Shown: piece by piece, positions 19,990-31,920 of the stretch
Numbering within the stretch: the first letter of the stretch is position 1
How the letters are laid out: each line of letters starts with the position of its first letter
From: Brienomyrus brachyistius
Lineage: Eukaryota > Chordata > Actinopteri > Osteoglossiformes > Mormyridae
Assembly (NCBI RefSeq): GCF_023856365.1
Contig: NC_064539.1
Span: 30,802,118 to 30,866,117, forward strand
DNA: 64,000 bases
Direction of reading: 5' to 3'
Position numbers and translations under genes: made by a program
Notes under the pieces: generated by a model
What the model was told of the DNA's origin: nothing
Database searches by the model: none
The model's input: the letters and a program-made list of their open reading frames with translations, nothing else

Positions 19990-21236
19990 ACCAAGTTCTC
20001 ATACCAGGGAGGAGAGTGAACAAGTTCGCCTGTTCTCACTGTCCCTCATCCTACACGTTGGAGACTTACCTTCACAGGCACATCAAGAAATCCCACCCTG
20101 AGGAGTTCAATCCCAGTATGATACTGAAAGCTCATTGGTGCTCCCATTGTGGGAAAAGATTTAGTCATGCAGGAGATCTGAAGAAGCATCAACAAATTCA
20201 CACAGGGGTGAGGCCCTATCAGTGCTCAGAGTGTGCAAAGAGTTTTAGCCAATTAAGTGACTTAAAGACACATCAACGAACTCACACAGGAGAAAAGCCG
20301 TATCACTGCTCACAATGTAGTAAGAGTTTCAGTCAGTCAGGTAACCTAAAGGCACACCAGCGAACTCACACAGGAGAGAAGCCCTACCAGTGCTCCCAGT
20401 GTGAGAAGACCTTCAATCATTTAGGAGCCCTAAACAAGCACCAGCAAATTCACACAGGCAAAAAGCCCTACCACTGCTCGCAGTGTGGGAACAGCTTCAG
20501 TCAACTGGGACACTTACGAACACACCAGCGGATTCACACGGGGGAGAGGCCCTACCAGTGTTCCGAGTGTGGGAAGAGATTCAGTCAATTAGGAGCCCTA
20601 AAGATCCACCAGTGGATTCACACAGGGGAGAGGCCATACCAGTGCTCCCAGTGTGGGAAGACCTTCAATCATTTAGGAGCCCTAAAGAAGCACCAGCGGA
20701 TTCACACAGGGGTGAGGCCCTATCAGTGCTCAGAGTGTGCAAAGAGTTTTAGCCAATTAAGTGACTTAAAGACACATCAACGAACTCACACCGGAGAAAA
20801 GCCGTATCACTGCACACAATGTAGTAAGTGTTTTAGTCAGTCAAGCAACCTAAAGGCACACCAGCGAACTCACAAAAGAGAGAAGTCCTACCAGTGCTCC
20901 CAGTGTGAGAAGAGCTTCAATCATTTAGGAGCCTTAAACAAGCACCAGCAAATTCACATGGGCCAGAAGCCCTACCACTGTTCCCAGTGTGGGAACAGCT
21001 TCAGTCAGTTAGGACACCTACAGATGCACCAGCGGATTCACACAGGGGAGAAACCCCATCAGTGCTCACACTGTGGGAAAAATTTCACTCAGTCAGGCGA
21101 CTTAAAAAGACATATGCTAACTCATGGTATAGAGAAGCCCTATCACTGTTCACAGTGTGGGATGAGCTTCACTTGGTTCAAAGACCTAAAAACACATCAA
21201 CAAGGTCACACAGTAGGAAAACCCTACCTAGTGTAA
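19990..21236 (+). CDS. Zinc-finger gene C, C2H2 array exon (14 fingers, truncated by a stop)
   Basis: The acceptor CACTATTCAG gives [18 protein letters not shown] in phase 1. The lone proximal finger ([17 protein letters not shown]) is intact, then 13 more fingers follow. Fingers 3-6 and 9-12 are near repeats ([74 protein letters not shown]), an internal duplication of four fingers. Fingers 13 and 14 ([32 protein letters not shown]) match a cassette in D and E. The frame ends in TAA just after KPYLV, where the other genes continue with another finger. Recognisable fingers continue in the same frame after the stop, so the protein is shortened by at least two fingers. Confidence 0.85.
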
Positions 21237-21467
<231 letters not shown>

Positions 21468-21537
21468 TGACATTTCTGTGGGGAAATGGAGACAGGGTGG
21501 AGTGTTTTCTGGGCTCTTTGGGTACACTTACTTACAG

Positions 21538-21757
21538 CTGCCATGGTCCGTGCTGCTCCTAATGACCCAGGTAGAGGTACAGGGCACATACAGCATGTGG
21601 GCAGAGAGAAGCTGCCAGAAGGAACCCTAATGCTGGCACATGATGAAATGAGGAGAGGCTGGTCCAGGCTGCTGGAAGCCCCTCTCTGAATCAGGGGGGG
21701 TTTGCAGGCTGGGTGGGTTATGCTCAAAGTCCTGCAGGGGTGTCTGAATGGGAACAG
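21538..21757 (+). other. Conserved 3' exon-like module, gene C copy
   Basis: Begins after ACTTACAG and ends GGGAACAG|GTAGGG. The middle is shortened (the GAGGTGCTGACTGAGGAGG part is lost and replaced by GAGGTACAGGGCACATAC), so no frame is continuous. Confidence 0.5.
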
Positions 21758-21941
21758 GTAGGGAGTACTCATGTTTATTATTGGTCAAAGTGGGCAGTGA
21801 TGGTAAAGCCCAGGATAATATCAGTAACGTGAGGCCTGAACTACTGCCTCCACCCCCACCCCCCCACAGTCCTGCAGGGATACCTGATCCCTGGGTGGGA
21901 AGTAAACTCAGTCTGTCCGTGTTCTTCATATCCTGTTTTTT

Positions 21942-21942
21942 T

Positions 21943-21982
<40 letters not shown>
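21942..21982. repeat. (TA)n(CA)n microsatellite
   Basis: A TA run of about 11 units passes directly into a CA run of about 9 units. Confidence 0.9.
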
Positions 21983-22009
21983 ATTGCGCATTTCAAAAAT
22001 GGTAATTTT

Positions 22010-23345
22010 TTGTTAATTTATTTTCAGCAATGAAGACCATTTTAGGTATTTTTACATCTTTGAAATATTAACGATGCAATTGACTAGTTAGGGCTACGGT
22101 ATTTTTGAGAACATTTAATTGTTGCATATATGCTTTCAAAAACGTTCAAACTTTTGCTCATTATTATACCTTATTTATTTGCACAGACATTTTTGGTTTA
22201 AATTAATAGAAACGTCACCAATGCCATTACTATAACGCAGAAACAAGACTGCCAACTCTGGTCAGCTGGCTGACGTGAAATTTTCAATTCGAGACAGTCT
22301 GCACACGCCTGTACGTGTATGTAACCGTTTCATTAACTTAAATAGTTTGTAATGTTTGAACACTGCCCCAGCGCTTCTGATGTAGCTAACTTTCGGTTTA
22401 TAATGGAATAATATAATTTGTCATATATCTTGCGGCAGCGTGAGAGTCTGAAAGCGTGTGTGTTACGCGAGATGCGTGAGAGTTGGCAACCCTGCGGAAG
22501 CGTACAGAAGCCCGGATAATAGTAATAAAAGTATATAGAATTGTATAACTGCGTTTGATTTTCACTAATACTCGAATCCAACGTCGTCAGGCAGAAGAAA
22601 TAGTCAATAAAAACGGGCGCCGTCGACCTCAGCTGCAGCTGTTCCTACGTCATGGCGTTGAACGTATGACGTAATTCGTCGTTATGTCTCGGCAGTGGAG
22701 CAGCAGAAAAGATACAATAAAACAGCAGGAAAGAATATGAGGGATGTCTAATGAATATCCTGGACGGGTGATAACACTGATTTTATTTTGAATCGATAGC
22801 AAATAAGACTAAGGTTGGTATCCCGATGCCGATATTCGGTACCGATCCAGGCTTTTCGGGACCCTAAGCAAAATTTGGATAACGGGTGGATTATATTTGC
22901 GGGGTTGAATAAAAGAGAAACCAGACTGTAAAAAACTATCACGCATATCCCCCGCGCACCACACCACCACATGCTATTTATCACGTATGTATTTTTCACA
23001 TATTTATTGGCCATTGTGTACGTATTATTTAGTTATTACGTTCTGTCGTGTTTATGTTTGCACCGTTTAGAGCGTTACTAAGTCTTGTTGTGCTGATGTA
23101 AAATAACAGTAATAAAGAATTTAACTGAACTGAAATTTGCCGAAAGGGGGTTGTCCTCGGGTCCCTGAAAGTCCCCTTTCCTTCCATTCTCCCCCTTTAT
23201 ACCAGGCCCTGACTGGTAGGAATTCAAGTCCTGTTCTTCTAATAATACAAGCATTTAACTTATCAGATAACAAATTAATATTTTTAGCGTAAAAATCAAT
23301 TCTTAAAATTAAACATTCAAATCGAAAGAATCGACAATTCAGCAT
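22010..23345 (+). repeat. Intergenic ~1-kb repeat family, copy 3
   Basis: Has the full order of landmarks: TTTTGTTAATTTATTTTCAG, AGAAACGTCACC, ATCCTGGACGGGTGATA, GGTATCCCGATGCCGATATT, TTTTCGGGACCCTAAGCAAA, CACACCACCACATG, TTTGCACCGTTTAG, AGTAATAAAGAA and CCTGACTGGTAGG. No gene is seen. Confidence 0.65.
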
Positions 23346-24480
23346 CTGTGCGCACATCCTTAGGGGTGGTGCCTGAAGAAAATTTTGATTGGGATGGCCA
23401 TTAGGGGCTAGTTATATTTGTGGGGGGGGGGGGTGACCTGGTTATTATTATTTATTGTTAACCAAAAGAGAAATGAGAGAGAATGAAAAACTATGTAACG
23501 GCAATAATCCACGTCCGTCGATCGACCAGATTTATCGACAAGGGAAGGGCTGGGCTGTCACTATCAATTATATGAATAATCAAGTAACCTACTGATTAAT
23601 ATGACGATTTATCGAGTATTCGTTATACATAACATAATCATTGCAATTGGCACAAGGCAGTAATACACAGAGTTAACATGCAAACTCCACAAAACAAAAC
23701 AGTGTTAATATCGGGAAGACACTTAATGGACATGCGGTTGTCACATTTCAAGGACTGTGATAGTCTGCTTTGTTTAACCCATTAACCCATCATATTTTAG
23801 TTCCACTAAAATATTTCTACTCATTGATAGGAAACAAGACTTAGCAAGCTTTGCAATTTTAATGGTGGTTCCAGATTATCTAATATAAAAAGATAAACTT
23901 TATTGTCATAGTCCAAGACAATGAATCAATATGGATACAATATGGATGTGAATCAGAACTACAGAATAAAAAAAAATGAAGAGTATAGCGTTGTAGTAGA
24001 TAAACTGCAATGGAATAATGAGGGGCCACAGTGCTATAATGAAGGGGCAATGTCGCATTATGACCCCCCCTCCTGCCTGAGATCTGGAACTGTTCACATT
24101 TTGAGGCAAATCACACTATAACTGAAGCAGTGTCAATTAATGGTGGCACATGAGACGCAAGTTCAGTGGTGAACCTGATGACATTGAGACAAGTCAAATT
24201 TAGGCTTTTGATTAAATATTTTTGGGAGGAGCGTATAGAATGACTAGAGCTAAGATAGGTTGGGGGTGTGGGAGGAGTAGGCATTAGATGGAGGGGGGGT
24301 GATGGTGCCCCCCAGGGAATAGACCAACACTGTTGTCGTACCCACAGCATCTACATTGTTATTCTTTTAGGAAAGCTGGTTCATTTGTTGCATTAGAAGA
24401 ATAATATCTCGTTACGACTTGAGTGTTTTTAGTTTGGCGTGTACGTCTGAGAGGTGTGTGACTGATGCTGCAGGACAGAT
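23346..24480. other. Intergenic DNA and conserved upstream region of gene D
   Basis: 23346-24240 holds a G run (23422-23435) and no gene. From about 24240 it aligns with the DNA upstream of genes E and H (GGAATAGACCAACAC, CCCACAGCATCTAC, AGAATAATATCTC). The leader exon expected near 24450 is missing: the conserved upstream sequence jumps straight to GACTGATGCTGCAGGACAG. Confidence 0.55.
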
Positions 24481-24548
24481 ACATCGTTTGTATCATGATC
24501 CTGGTAAATGAACAGGTTCAAAGCATGTTCATCGTTCCCAGCTGCAGC

Positions 24549-24653
24549 ATGGACCAGAAACCTCCCCAGCTAAGTGTGGCAGATGTGAAGGAGGAAGTGC
24601 AGGACGTCCTCATATTGGATGTGGACGGGGCCGGGCACAGCAGCCCTGACAAG
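24549..24653 (+). CDS. Zinc-finger gene D, coding exon 1
   Basis: Thirty-five codons with one change from the consensus (LILDVDG for LISDVDG), ending GACAAG|GTGAAA. The normal acceptor region (CTGCTCACAGACGTCCCC...) is deleted: GTTCATCGTTCC runs directly into CAGCTGCAGCATGG. A TTCCCAG remains and could act as a substitute acceptor, or the exon may be part of a longer first exon. Intron 1 has also gained a MITE and a LINE fragment. Confidence 0.75.
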
Positions 24654-24686
24654 GTGAAATGGAGCGCTGCTGATGTGGTTGGATTA

Positions 24687-25426
24687 GGCCACTTAAAAAA
24701 AAAAAATTGGTTCTCGTCCTTTTTTTTGGAGGGGGTGGGTAAGGGCAGGCGGGATTTTTTTTGTTTTTTTTACAGATTTTGATTGACTGTTTAGACTTTC
24801 AAATATGTAAGAAAACACATATTTGAAAATACATACCGAAGAGAGCAGACCTACTTAGTACGCCTCCTCAGTTCTTCCAGTTTGTTGCGTTTCAAATATA
24901 TTAAATGTAAGAAAATACAAGAATGTAAATTCCTTGATCCATGTGTATCTCATAAATGCCTTCCCAACTATGGATTTGGATACTTTATATTGATGTTTCA
25001 TTCGTGAATATAAAAATGATACTATTTGAAACCAATATTCTGTTTGTTATTCCCATTCTAAATGAACAACCAAGATTTTAAAATATATATCTAGAAAGAA
25101 ATTGTATTAAAACATGTTAAAACATGAGGAATTTACAAAATACAGGAACCTGAATGGTTGAACAAGGAAATGCAACTCTACAAACAAGTACTTAAGAACA
25201 TGTACCACATCACTTCCCCAGATTTAAATCTTTGCACCAGCCCATTTCAGGTAGAGACAGATTTAGGTTCATGAAACCATTCCAAGACTAGGATTACACA
25301 ATGTGGATCAATCGTCGATGTGGAATGCGCAGGAAATTCAAATTTCGTCATTCTTGGGCATTTTCCATGCGATTTTAAATAAATAATAAAAAAAACATTT
25401 CCAATTTTTTTTTTTTTTAAGTGGCC
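24687..25426. mobile_element. 740-bp MITE-like element in intron 1 of gene D
   Basis: The ends are inverted: GGCCACTTAAAAA at the left and TTTTTAAGTGGCC at the right, extending through a TTGG/CCAA at about 28 bp. The flanks TTGGATTA (24679-24686) and TTAGATTA (25427-25434) are an 8-bp duplication with one mismatch. No coding frame is inside. Termini starting GG with an 8-9-bp duplication would fit Merlin-type elements, while 8 bp alone also fits hAT; the superfamily is open. Confidence 0.6.
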
Positions 25427-25639
25427 TTAGATTAGATTTCTTTGTCATTTTTAGTACATTTGTATGCATACATTGGTCTTAACTTTGTGTGCTTTCACAT
25501 ATTTTGTTATTGTTTTGAAATTGTGTCAAATGTGACGTGACGATAATACAACATACATGTCACTAAACATAAAAATCTCACTCGTTCTTTACCTACATCG
25601 TTTGTTATTTTGTCCATTATTCAGATCCATTATCATTGA

Positions 25640-26285
25640 TCTTTATTGGGAAACGCACCCAAATAAATGCAGTGGAGGATGCTGTCGCAAGCAAGCTCTC
25701 CTGAATTCGATGAGCATCTCCTTGGTCTTCTTGAACTTGTGTGCGAGATCATGGTTCTTGCACCATGCCTTCAGCTGCTCCACTTCTATCCTGTATGCTG
25801 ACTTGTCCCCATTACTGATGACTACTGATGACTTGTCCCCATTACTGACCACCACTGTGGTGTCGATAGCAAACTTGGTGATGTGGTTGGATTTAAATCT
25901 GGCAACGCCCTCGTGGGTTAGAACGTTGAACAGTAGGTGGCTTAGGACACAGACTTCAGGTGCGCCTGTGCTCAATGAAGTGGGGTTTGTAGTTGCGAAC
26001 TCTACCTTTCTGCTGCCTTAGCATCGGGAAGTCCAGAATTCAGTTGTAGTTGCAAGCTTCTCAGTCAACTGTTGGGATACGATTATTAAAAGCAGAGCTG
26101 AAGTCGACAATGAGGATTCTGGCATAGTTGTTTGAGTTTTCCAAGTGGGTCAGAATGAGATGGAGTGTGGTGGATGCTGCATCCTCAGTGGAGCGATAAG
26201 CTCTGCATGTCTGCATGTAAACTGAAATGGGTCTAGACTTACTGGGTACAGGTATAGCAGTTGCACTCTTGAAACAAGTGGCCAC
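25640..26285 (-). mobile_element. Rex1/L2-like LINE reverse transcriptase fragment (broken)
   Basis: The minus strand reads, in separate frames, SRPISV, YRSTEDAASTTLHLILTHLE and VDFSSAFN, then STGAPEVCVLSHLLF and FAIDTTVV. These are the ordered reverse transcriptase motifs of fish CR1/L2/Rex1-type LINEs. The catalytic FADD is FAID here, and the frame is broken between the two parts, so it is inactive. It lies in intron 1 of gene D. Confidence 0.8.
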
Positions 26286-26382
26286 TACTGTATCGATTAG
26301 CAGTATCCAAGTAACCGTATGAACCTTGACCTTTCTGAAGTCGTCTGGGATTTTTAACAGTCTCTGTGTGTCCTGCCTCCAG

Positions 26383-26566
26383 CCATGTAACTATGACAGT
26401 GAATCTACATCTAAACACCTTCACAGGCCTGCTGTCATGTCAGCTGTGCTTTTACCCTGTAGTACCTTCAGCAGTGAGCTGCTTAGATGGATTAGGAGTG
26501 GAGAGAGAGCAGCAGCTTGAGGGCAGCTTGTGTTTATTATCAGTCAGGCAAAGAGTGTGATGCCTG
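26383..26566 (+). other. Exon-like block between exons 1 and 2, gene D copy
   Basis: Starts after CTGCCTCCAG and ends TGATGCCTG|GTAAAT. The 3' part is shortened by a small deletion (CAGTCAGGCAAAGAGTG) relative to F and H. Confidence 0.4.
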
Positions 26567-26678
26567 GTAAATTATTAGTAGACCTGACCCTGTCTCTTTT
26601 TGTGATGCTGAAACATGTCTCTTTCAGTCCCATAGCCTAGATGAATTATTTACTGAAGAATGTTTCTCTTTCCCTCAG

Positions 26679-26838
26679 AAAGCAGAGAGCACAGTGTGTC
26701 CCGTCTTTAATGGGGAGGTGAAAAAAGAATCAGTGTTTCAGGACGTGACGGAGGAGATGCTGACTGTCCCTCTTCATGTGGACGATACTGAAGGGAGACG
26801 GAGAACGAGAAGAGGGAGTGTCAGGCCTCCTAACCCAG
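26679..26838 (+). CDS. Zinc-finger gene D, coding exon 2 (long form)
   Basis: 160 bases, 53 codons plus one base. The usual exon is extended by 48 bases that encode TVPLHVDDTEGRRRTRRG before SVRPPNP. The basic GRRRTRRG stretch could serve as a nuclear localisation signal (inference). The sumoylation-type motif is VKKE here. Gene E has the same long form. Confidence 0.85.
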
Positions 26839-27018
26839 GTGACTATAGAAACATTTTTCACCTTCAAGAAAATTCCACATGTTGTTCCACAGTCTGTTAT
26901 TGAATTATTGATTTCTTGGTCAGAGCAGCTATGAACTTAATTTCTCATGAATACTATTGCTCCCATTACCCATTTCCAAACCTATTTTCATGGTTCTTTT
27001 CCATACCTTATTTTTCAG

Positions 27019-29342
27019 TTCAAGCTCTGGTACCAGGGAGGAAGGTGAAGAAGTTCCTCTGTTCTCACTGTTCCTCGTCCTACACAACAGAAACGTCCCT
27101 CCAGAGACACATGAACAAATCCCACCCTGAGGAGCTTGGCTCTGGTGTGATACTGAAAGTTCATTGCTGTTCCCATTGTGGGAAGACTTTCACTACTTTA
27201 AGAAACCTAAAAGCACACCAGCGGAGTCATAAAGGGGAGAGGCCCTACAAGTGCTCCCAATGTGAGAAGAGTTTCAGTCAGGTAGGAAGTCTAAAGGTGC
27301 ACCAACGGATTCATACAGGGGAGAGACCACATCAGTGTTCACATTGTGAGAGAAATTTCACTCAGTCAGGCGACTTACAAAGGCATATGCGGACCCACAG
27401 AATACAGAAACCCTATCACTGTTCACAGTGTGGGAAGAGTTTCACTTGGTCCAAAGACCTAAAAGCACACGAACAAGGTCACATAGTAGAGAAACCCTAC
27501 CTCTGCTCCCAGTGTGATCATAGATTCACATGCATTGAAGAACTAAAGATGCATGAGCAAAGTCATACCGGTGGGAAGCCCAACCAGTGCTCGCACTGTG
27601 GAAAGAGCTTCAGTCAAGTTGGAACCCTAAAAGCACATGAGCGGACTCACACAGGGGAGAGGCCCTACCAGTGCTCCCAGTGTGGGAAGCGTTTCAGTCA
27701 GGTAGGAAGCCTAAAGATGCACCAGCGAATTCACACAGGGGAGAAACCCCATCAGTGCTCACACTGTGGGAAAAATTTCACTCAGTCAGGCGACTTAAAA
27801 AGACATATGCTAACTCATGGAATAGAGAAGAACTATCATTGTTCCCAGTGTGGGATGAGCTTCACTTGGTTCAAAGACCTAAAAACACATCAACAAGGTC
27901 ACATAGTAGAGAAACCCTTCCTCTGCTCCCAGTGTGGTCACAGGTTCACATGCATTGAAGAATTAAAGATTCACAAGCAAAGTCATACAGATGAGAAGCC
28001 CTACAAATGTTCCGAATGTGGAAAGAGCTTCAGACATTCAATTAGCCTGAAAGTTCATCAAAGGACTCATACGGGGGAGAGGCCCTACCAGTGCTCTCAC
28101 TGTGAGAAAAGATTCAGTCAGTTAGGGAACCTGAAGACACATCAGCGGATTCATACAGGAGAAAGGCCACACCATTGCTCAGAGTGTGGAAAGACGTTCA
28201 CTGAACTGAGAGTCCTACAGACTCACCAGCGGACTCACACAGGAGAGAGGCCCTACCAGTGCTCAGAGTGTGGAAAAAGTTTTAGCCACTTAGTTGGCTT
28301 AAAGACACATCAACGAACTCACACAGGAGAAAAGCCTTATCACTGCTCAGAATGTGGTAAGAGTTTCAGTCAGTTAGGCAACCTAAAGGCACACCAGCGA
28401 ACTCACACAGGAGAGAGGCCTTACCAGTGCTCCCAGTGTGCAAAGACTTTTATTCAATTAAGGGATCTTAAGACACACCAGCAAATTCACACCGGGGAAA
28501 GACCATACCAGTGCTCCCAGTGTGGGAAGAGATTTACCTGCTTAAGGAACCTGAAGTCACACCAGAAGACTCACACAGGGGAGAGGCCTTACCAGTGCTC
28601 CCAGTGTGGGAACAGTTTTACCTGCTTAAGAAACCTAAAGTCACACCAGCAGGCACACACAGGAGAGAGGCCCTACCAGTGCTCCAAGTGTGAAAAAACC
28701 TTTGTTCGGGTGGGAGACTTAAGGAAACACCAGCGAATTCACACAGGGGAGAAGCCACATCAGTGCTCCCAGTGTGGGAAGAGCTTCTCTTTATTAAAAG
28801 ATTTAAAGAAACACCAGCGCACCCACACAGGAGAAAAGCCATATCTTTGCTTTCAGTGTGGAAAGAGGTTCAGTGAAGTAGGAAACCTAAAAGCTCATCA
28901 GCGTATCCACACTGGAGAGAAGCCCTACCACTGCTCAGAGTGCAGGAAGACATTTGGTCAATCATCAGAACTGAAGAGACACCAACAGATTCACACAAAC
29001 GAGATGCCCTACCAGTGCTCCCAGTGTGGGAAGAGTTTCCGTCTCCTACGCTACCTGAAATCACACCAGTTGACTCACTCAGGAGAGAAACCCTATCACT
29101 GCTCTAAGTGTGGAAGAAGTTTTGGTCGTTTAGAATATGTAAAGATTCATCAACTGACTCACACAGGGGAGAGGCCCTATCGCTGTTCCCAGTGTGGGAA
29201 GAGCTTCAGCCAGTCAAGCAGCTTAAAGGCACACCAGCGAACTCACACAGGAGAAAGGCCTTTTCACTGTTCTCATTGTGCAAAGACTTTTATTCGATTA
29301 AGAGATCTTAAAACACACCAGCAAACTCACACTGGGGAATAA
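27019..29342 (+). CDS. Zinc-finger gene D, C2H2 array exon (27 fingers)
   Basis: The acceptor ATTTTTCAG gives [18 protein letters not shown]; the upstream methionine at 26916 is intronic. This is the longest array in the window: one proximal finger ([17 protein letters not shown]) and 26 more, with no lost ligands that I can see. A three-finger cassette with non-standard linkers (FTQSGDL.RHM, FTW.KDLK, then [10 protein letters not shown]) occurs twice, at fingers 4-6 and 9-11, and also in E; its linkers read HGIEK and HIVEKP instead of HTGEKP. Fingers 18 and 19 are near duplicates ([11 protein letters not shown]). The last two fingers match those of gene B. The stop is TAA at 29340. The array is intact although the 5' end of the gene is damaged. 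Confidence 0.9.
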
Positions 29343-29715
29343 CTCTGCCTGTGTTCCCATTGTGGGAATAGTCTTCCTTGCTTTGGAGACCTAAAGTCAC
29401 ACAGACTCACAGAGGGGTGATGTGTTACGAGTGCTCCCAATACGAAAAAAAATATTGGGATAGGAGACTTAAAACACCAGTGGATTGACATAGGAGAAAA
29501 GCCATATCTTTTTTAAGTGGGGGAAGTGGTTCACTGAAATTGGAAACCCAAACGTTAATCAATATTTCCACATAGGAGAGATGCCCTATCACTGCTCAGA
29601 GAGCAGGAAGATGTTTGGTCAATCATCATAACTAGTGAAACACCAGTGGACTTTCACGGGCGAGAGGCCCTACCAGTGATCCCAGTGTGGGAGGATCTTC
29701 AGTGAAGAACACTTA
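29343..29715 (+). pseudogene. Decayed zinc fingers after the gene D stop
   Basis: Finger fragments with stops and indels continue to about 29715 (TGTTCCCATTGTGGGAATAG, CACCAGTGGACTTTCAC, AGGCCCTACCAGTGATCCC). The pieces correspond to those after gene B, including the GACTAAG/GACCTAAAGTCACACAGAC segment. Confidence 0.7.
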
Positions 29716-30582
29716 AAGGGGCAGTTCACCCCAGAACTGAAAAAAGGCATATTTCAATAGGGCTTTAGGTTGCTCTGCTGGGAGTTGCCTAGTTTTGAAG
29801 GTATCAGCCATAGAAGTATCAGGCTTCTCTCGAATATAATGGGAGTGAATGGCGTTCTATCTGTGATGATTAAAGTGCACATAACATACATTTAATGTTC
29901 AAAATCTTAAAAATTCAATAGCAATGTCTCTTACCAGAAATTATGACCTGGTTACTCAAGATAATCCACAGACTTCATAGTGAGCAGTTTAATGTAGGAA
30001 CTATATTCTTCTACCAACCTCCACACACAAAACATTGAAGATGCAAGCCTGAGCACCCTGGTGATATCTTCTGCACAGTAATACGATTGCTGTGTGGAGT
30101 TGGATAGAGGAAACTACTATTAATGCCGAGCTCCCTGACATGTTGGTCCTTTCCCTACAGCACACAAAACATCACCAAAACTAACAGTATAAACACTTTT
30201 TCCACATGCTTGACACACCATTCTCACCTCTTTTGATGCAAGTAGCAAACTCTCTTCTCTGTTCTTTGCATTTGAGTTTTCTCCTGCTCTCTCTGCTCCT
30301 TGTGCTACACCTGACTAACATCACAATGCCAAAATTAGTCAAACAAATCAATAATATATATGCTGAACCTACTAAACAGGGTGCAGTTCATCTCAATAAT
30401 AAATATATGTCTTTCTAAAACCTAGTTGAAGCCTTTCATCAAACTGCTGTCAGAGCCTGAAATTCAGTTTTAAAACCTGTTGCAGAATTTCCCCCTTAGA
30501 TACTTGGGTGTAGATTTTTTAACATGCCTCATTAAGCCATTTTCCTCCTGTATAATGAGTTTAAATGAGAAAACCTTGCGTA
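29716..30582. other. Intergenic DNA, possible MITE end at the left
   Basis: The sequence AAAGGGGCAGTTCACCCC near 29715 resembles the end of a common fish DNA-transposon relic, but I could not find a matching opposite end. The rest is AT-rich with short frames only. Confidence 0.35.
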
Positions 30583-31195
30583 CTAATTCTTGCTCTGTGT
30601 TTTAGGTGTGCCATCATTCTTCGTATAATGAAGTGTGTTTAAAATAAAAAATATATGTGCACAAACCACAAGATCTTGCCACAAATTGGTCTCTCCAGTT
30701 GGTCCTGCATCACCTCCATCCTGCTGGTCTGGTGTCTCGGGAGAAGGTGACTCTGGCACAACCTGAAGATGTCTCATGTTCTGACAAGTGACCATTCCAG
30801 TGTCTGTTCTGACCACATAGGATCTTGGCTTGGGAGATTTGCCTATGACCTTAGCTGATGTTTTCCAACCCTTCTCCCCATCTAGTTTGACTGTCACACT
30901 CTGACCATGGTGTAAATCCGGCAGAGCTTGTGCTGAATGTCGGTGGTTAAAGAAGCACCAGTAGGCTTCTTTAGCTCTGCTGTCCCCCTGAAGTACTTGC
31001 TCATGGCTGATGTGTTTAGGCTGCAGCTTCATATCCAGGGTAGGGAGCATCATTTTGATCTGGCATTCAGTTCACTGGACCTGTTCCAGTTGCACTTATG
31101 CAGAATAACACATCAGAGCAAGATGAGGATCTGGTTGCTTGAGGATGCGCTTGTCTGTACAGCCCTCTCAGCTGTCCCATTCGCTTGAGGATAAT
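30583..31195 (-). mobile_element. Ty3/gypsy retrotransposon fragment, end of integrase
   Basis: The minus strand first carries [18 protein letters not shown] (31190-31135), the conserved C-terminal catalytic-core motif of retroviral-type integrases. It then carries an open frame with RHSAQALPDLHHGQSVTVKL and KSPKPRSYVVRT...RHLQVVPE, the usual region after integrase in Ty3/gypsy Pol. Stops interrupt the piece between them (around 31050-31110). No LTR is seen nearby, so it is a truncated relic. Confidence 0.8.
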
Positions 31196-31229
31196 GAGGG
31201 CTTGAGGTGTTATGGGTAAAACCATACTA

Positions 31230-31920
31230 CTGTCTAATAAATACTACAGTTTTAATAAATGTATGCTTTAACTAAAACTTACAGAAGCCTCGTTAGTAAT
31301 GGCAAAATATCCGGAATTATTGTAATACTTAAGTTGCCCCAACACTCGATATGACAAAATACATTCGGCATAAATGGGGCGTGGCCACACATTGCGGCAG
31401 CAAATGAAACGTCAAGGCGTTGAACGTTTTTAGCGTAATACGCAGCGATTGTCGTTACATCATGACGTTGGATACGCTGGAGGAGCCGGATGGAAGTTGA
31501 GGGATTTGAGGTGAGTACGGGAACGGACGATGCCACTGATTTTCATTTCGAACCGAAAACAAATAATGTCAGGATTGGTATTCCGGTGTCCGTGTTCCGC
31601 GCCGATCCAAACATTTTACATTATGTTTGACATAAAAGCATAAGCGGAATAAATTTGCCGGGTGATGGAATGAAAGATGAACCGGGCACTGGAAGTCATA
31701 TCCGCACTCGCCGCACCACTACATACTATTTATTACATTGGTAATTGTGCACATATTTACTGCCTGTTTTGTATAGACTGAATTGAAATTTGCCGAGGGG
31801 GGAGAGGGGTTGCTGCTGGGCCACTAAAAATCCCCCCCCCCCCCCCATGGGAGGCCCTGCCTGGTATGGGCTCCTGTCCTTAGGGGTTTTACATACGTCA
31901 GGCAGCTCGTATATGTGTGT
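31230..31920 (+). repeat. Intergenic ~1-kb repeat family, copy 4
   Basis: Contains AACGGACGATGCCACTG, ATTGGTATTCCGGTGTCCG, GCACTGGAAGTCATATCC and CACCACTACATACTATTTAT. It ends in a C run (31838-31850) and GCCCTGCCTGGTA. The internal segment between the TATAGAC and TGAATTGAAATTTGCC stretches is deleted. Confidence 0.6.
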
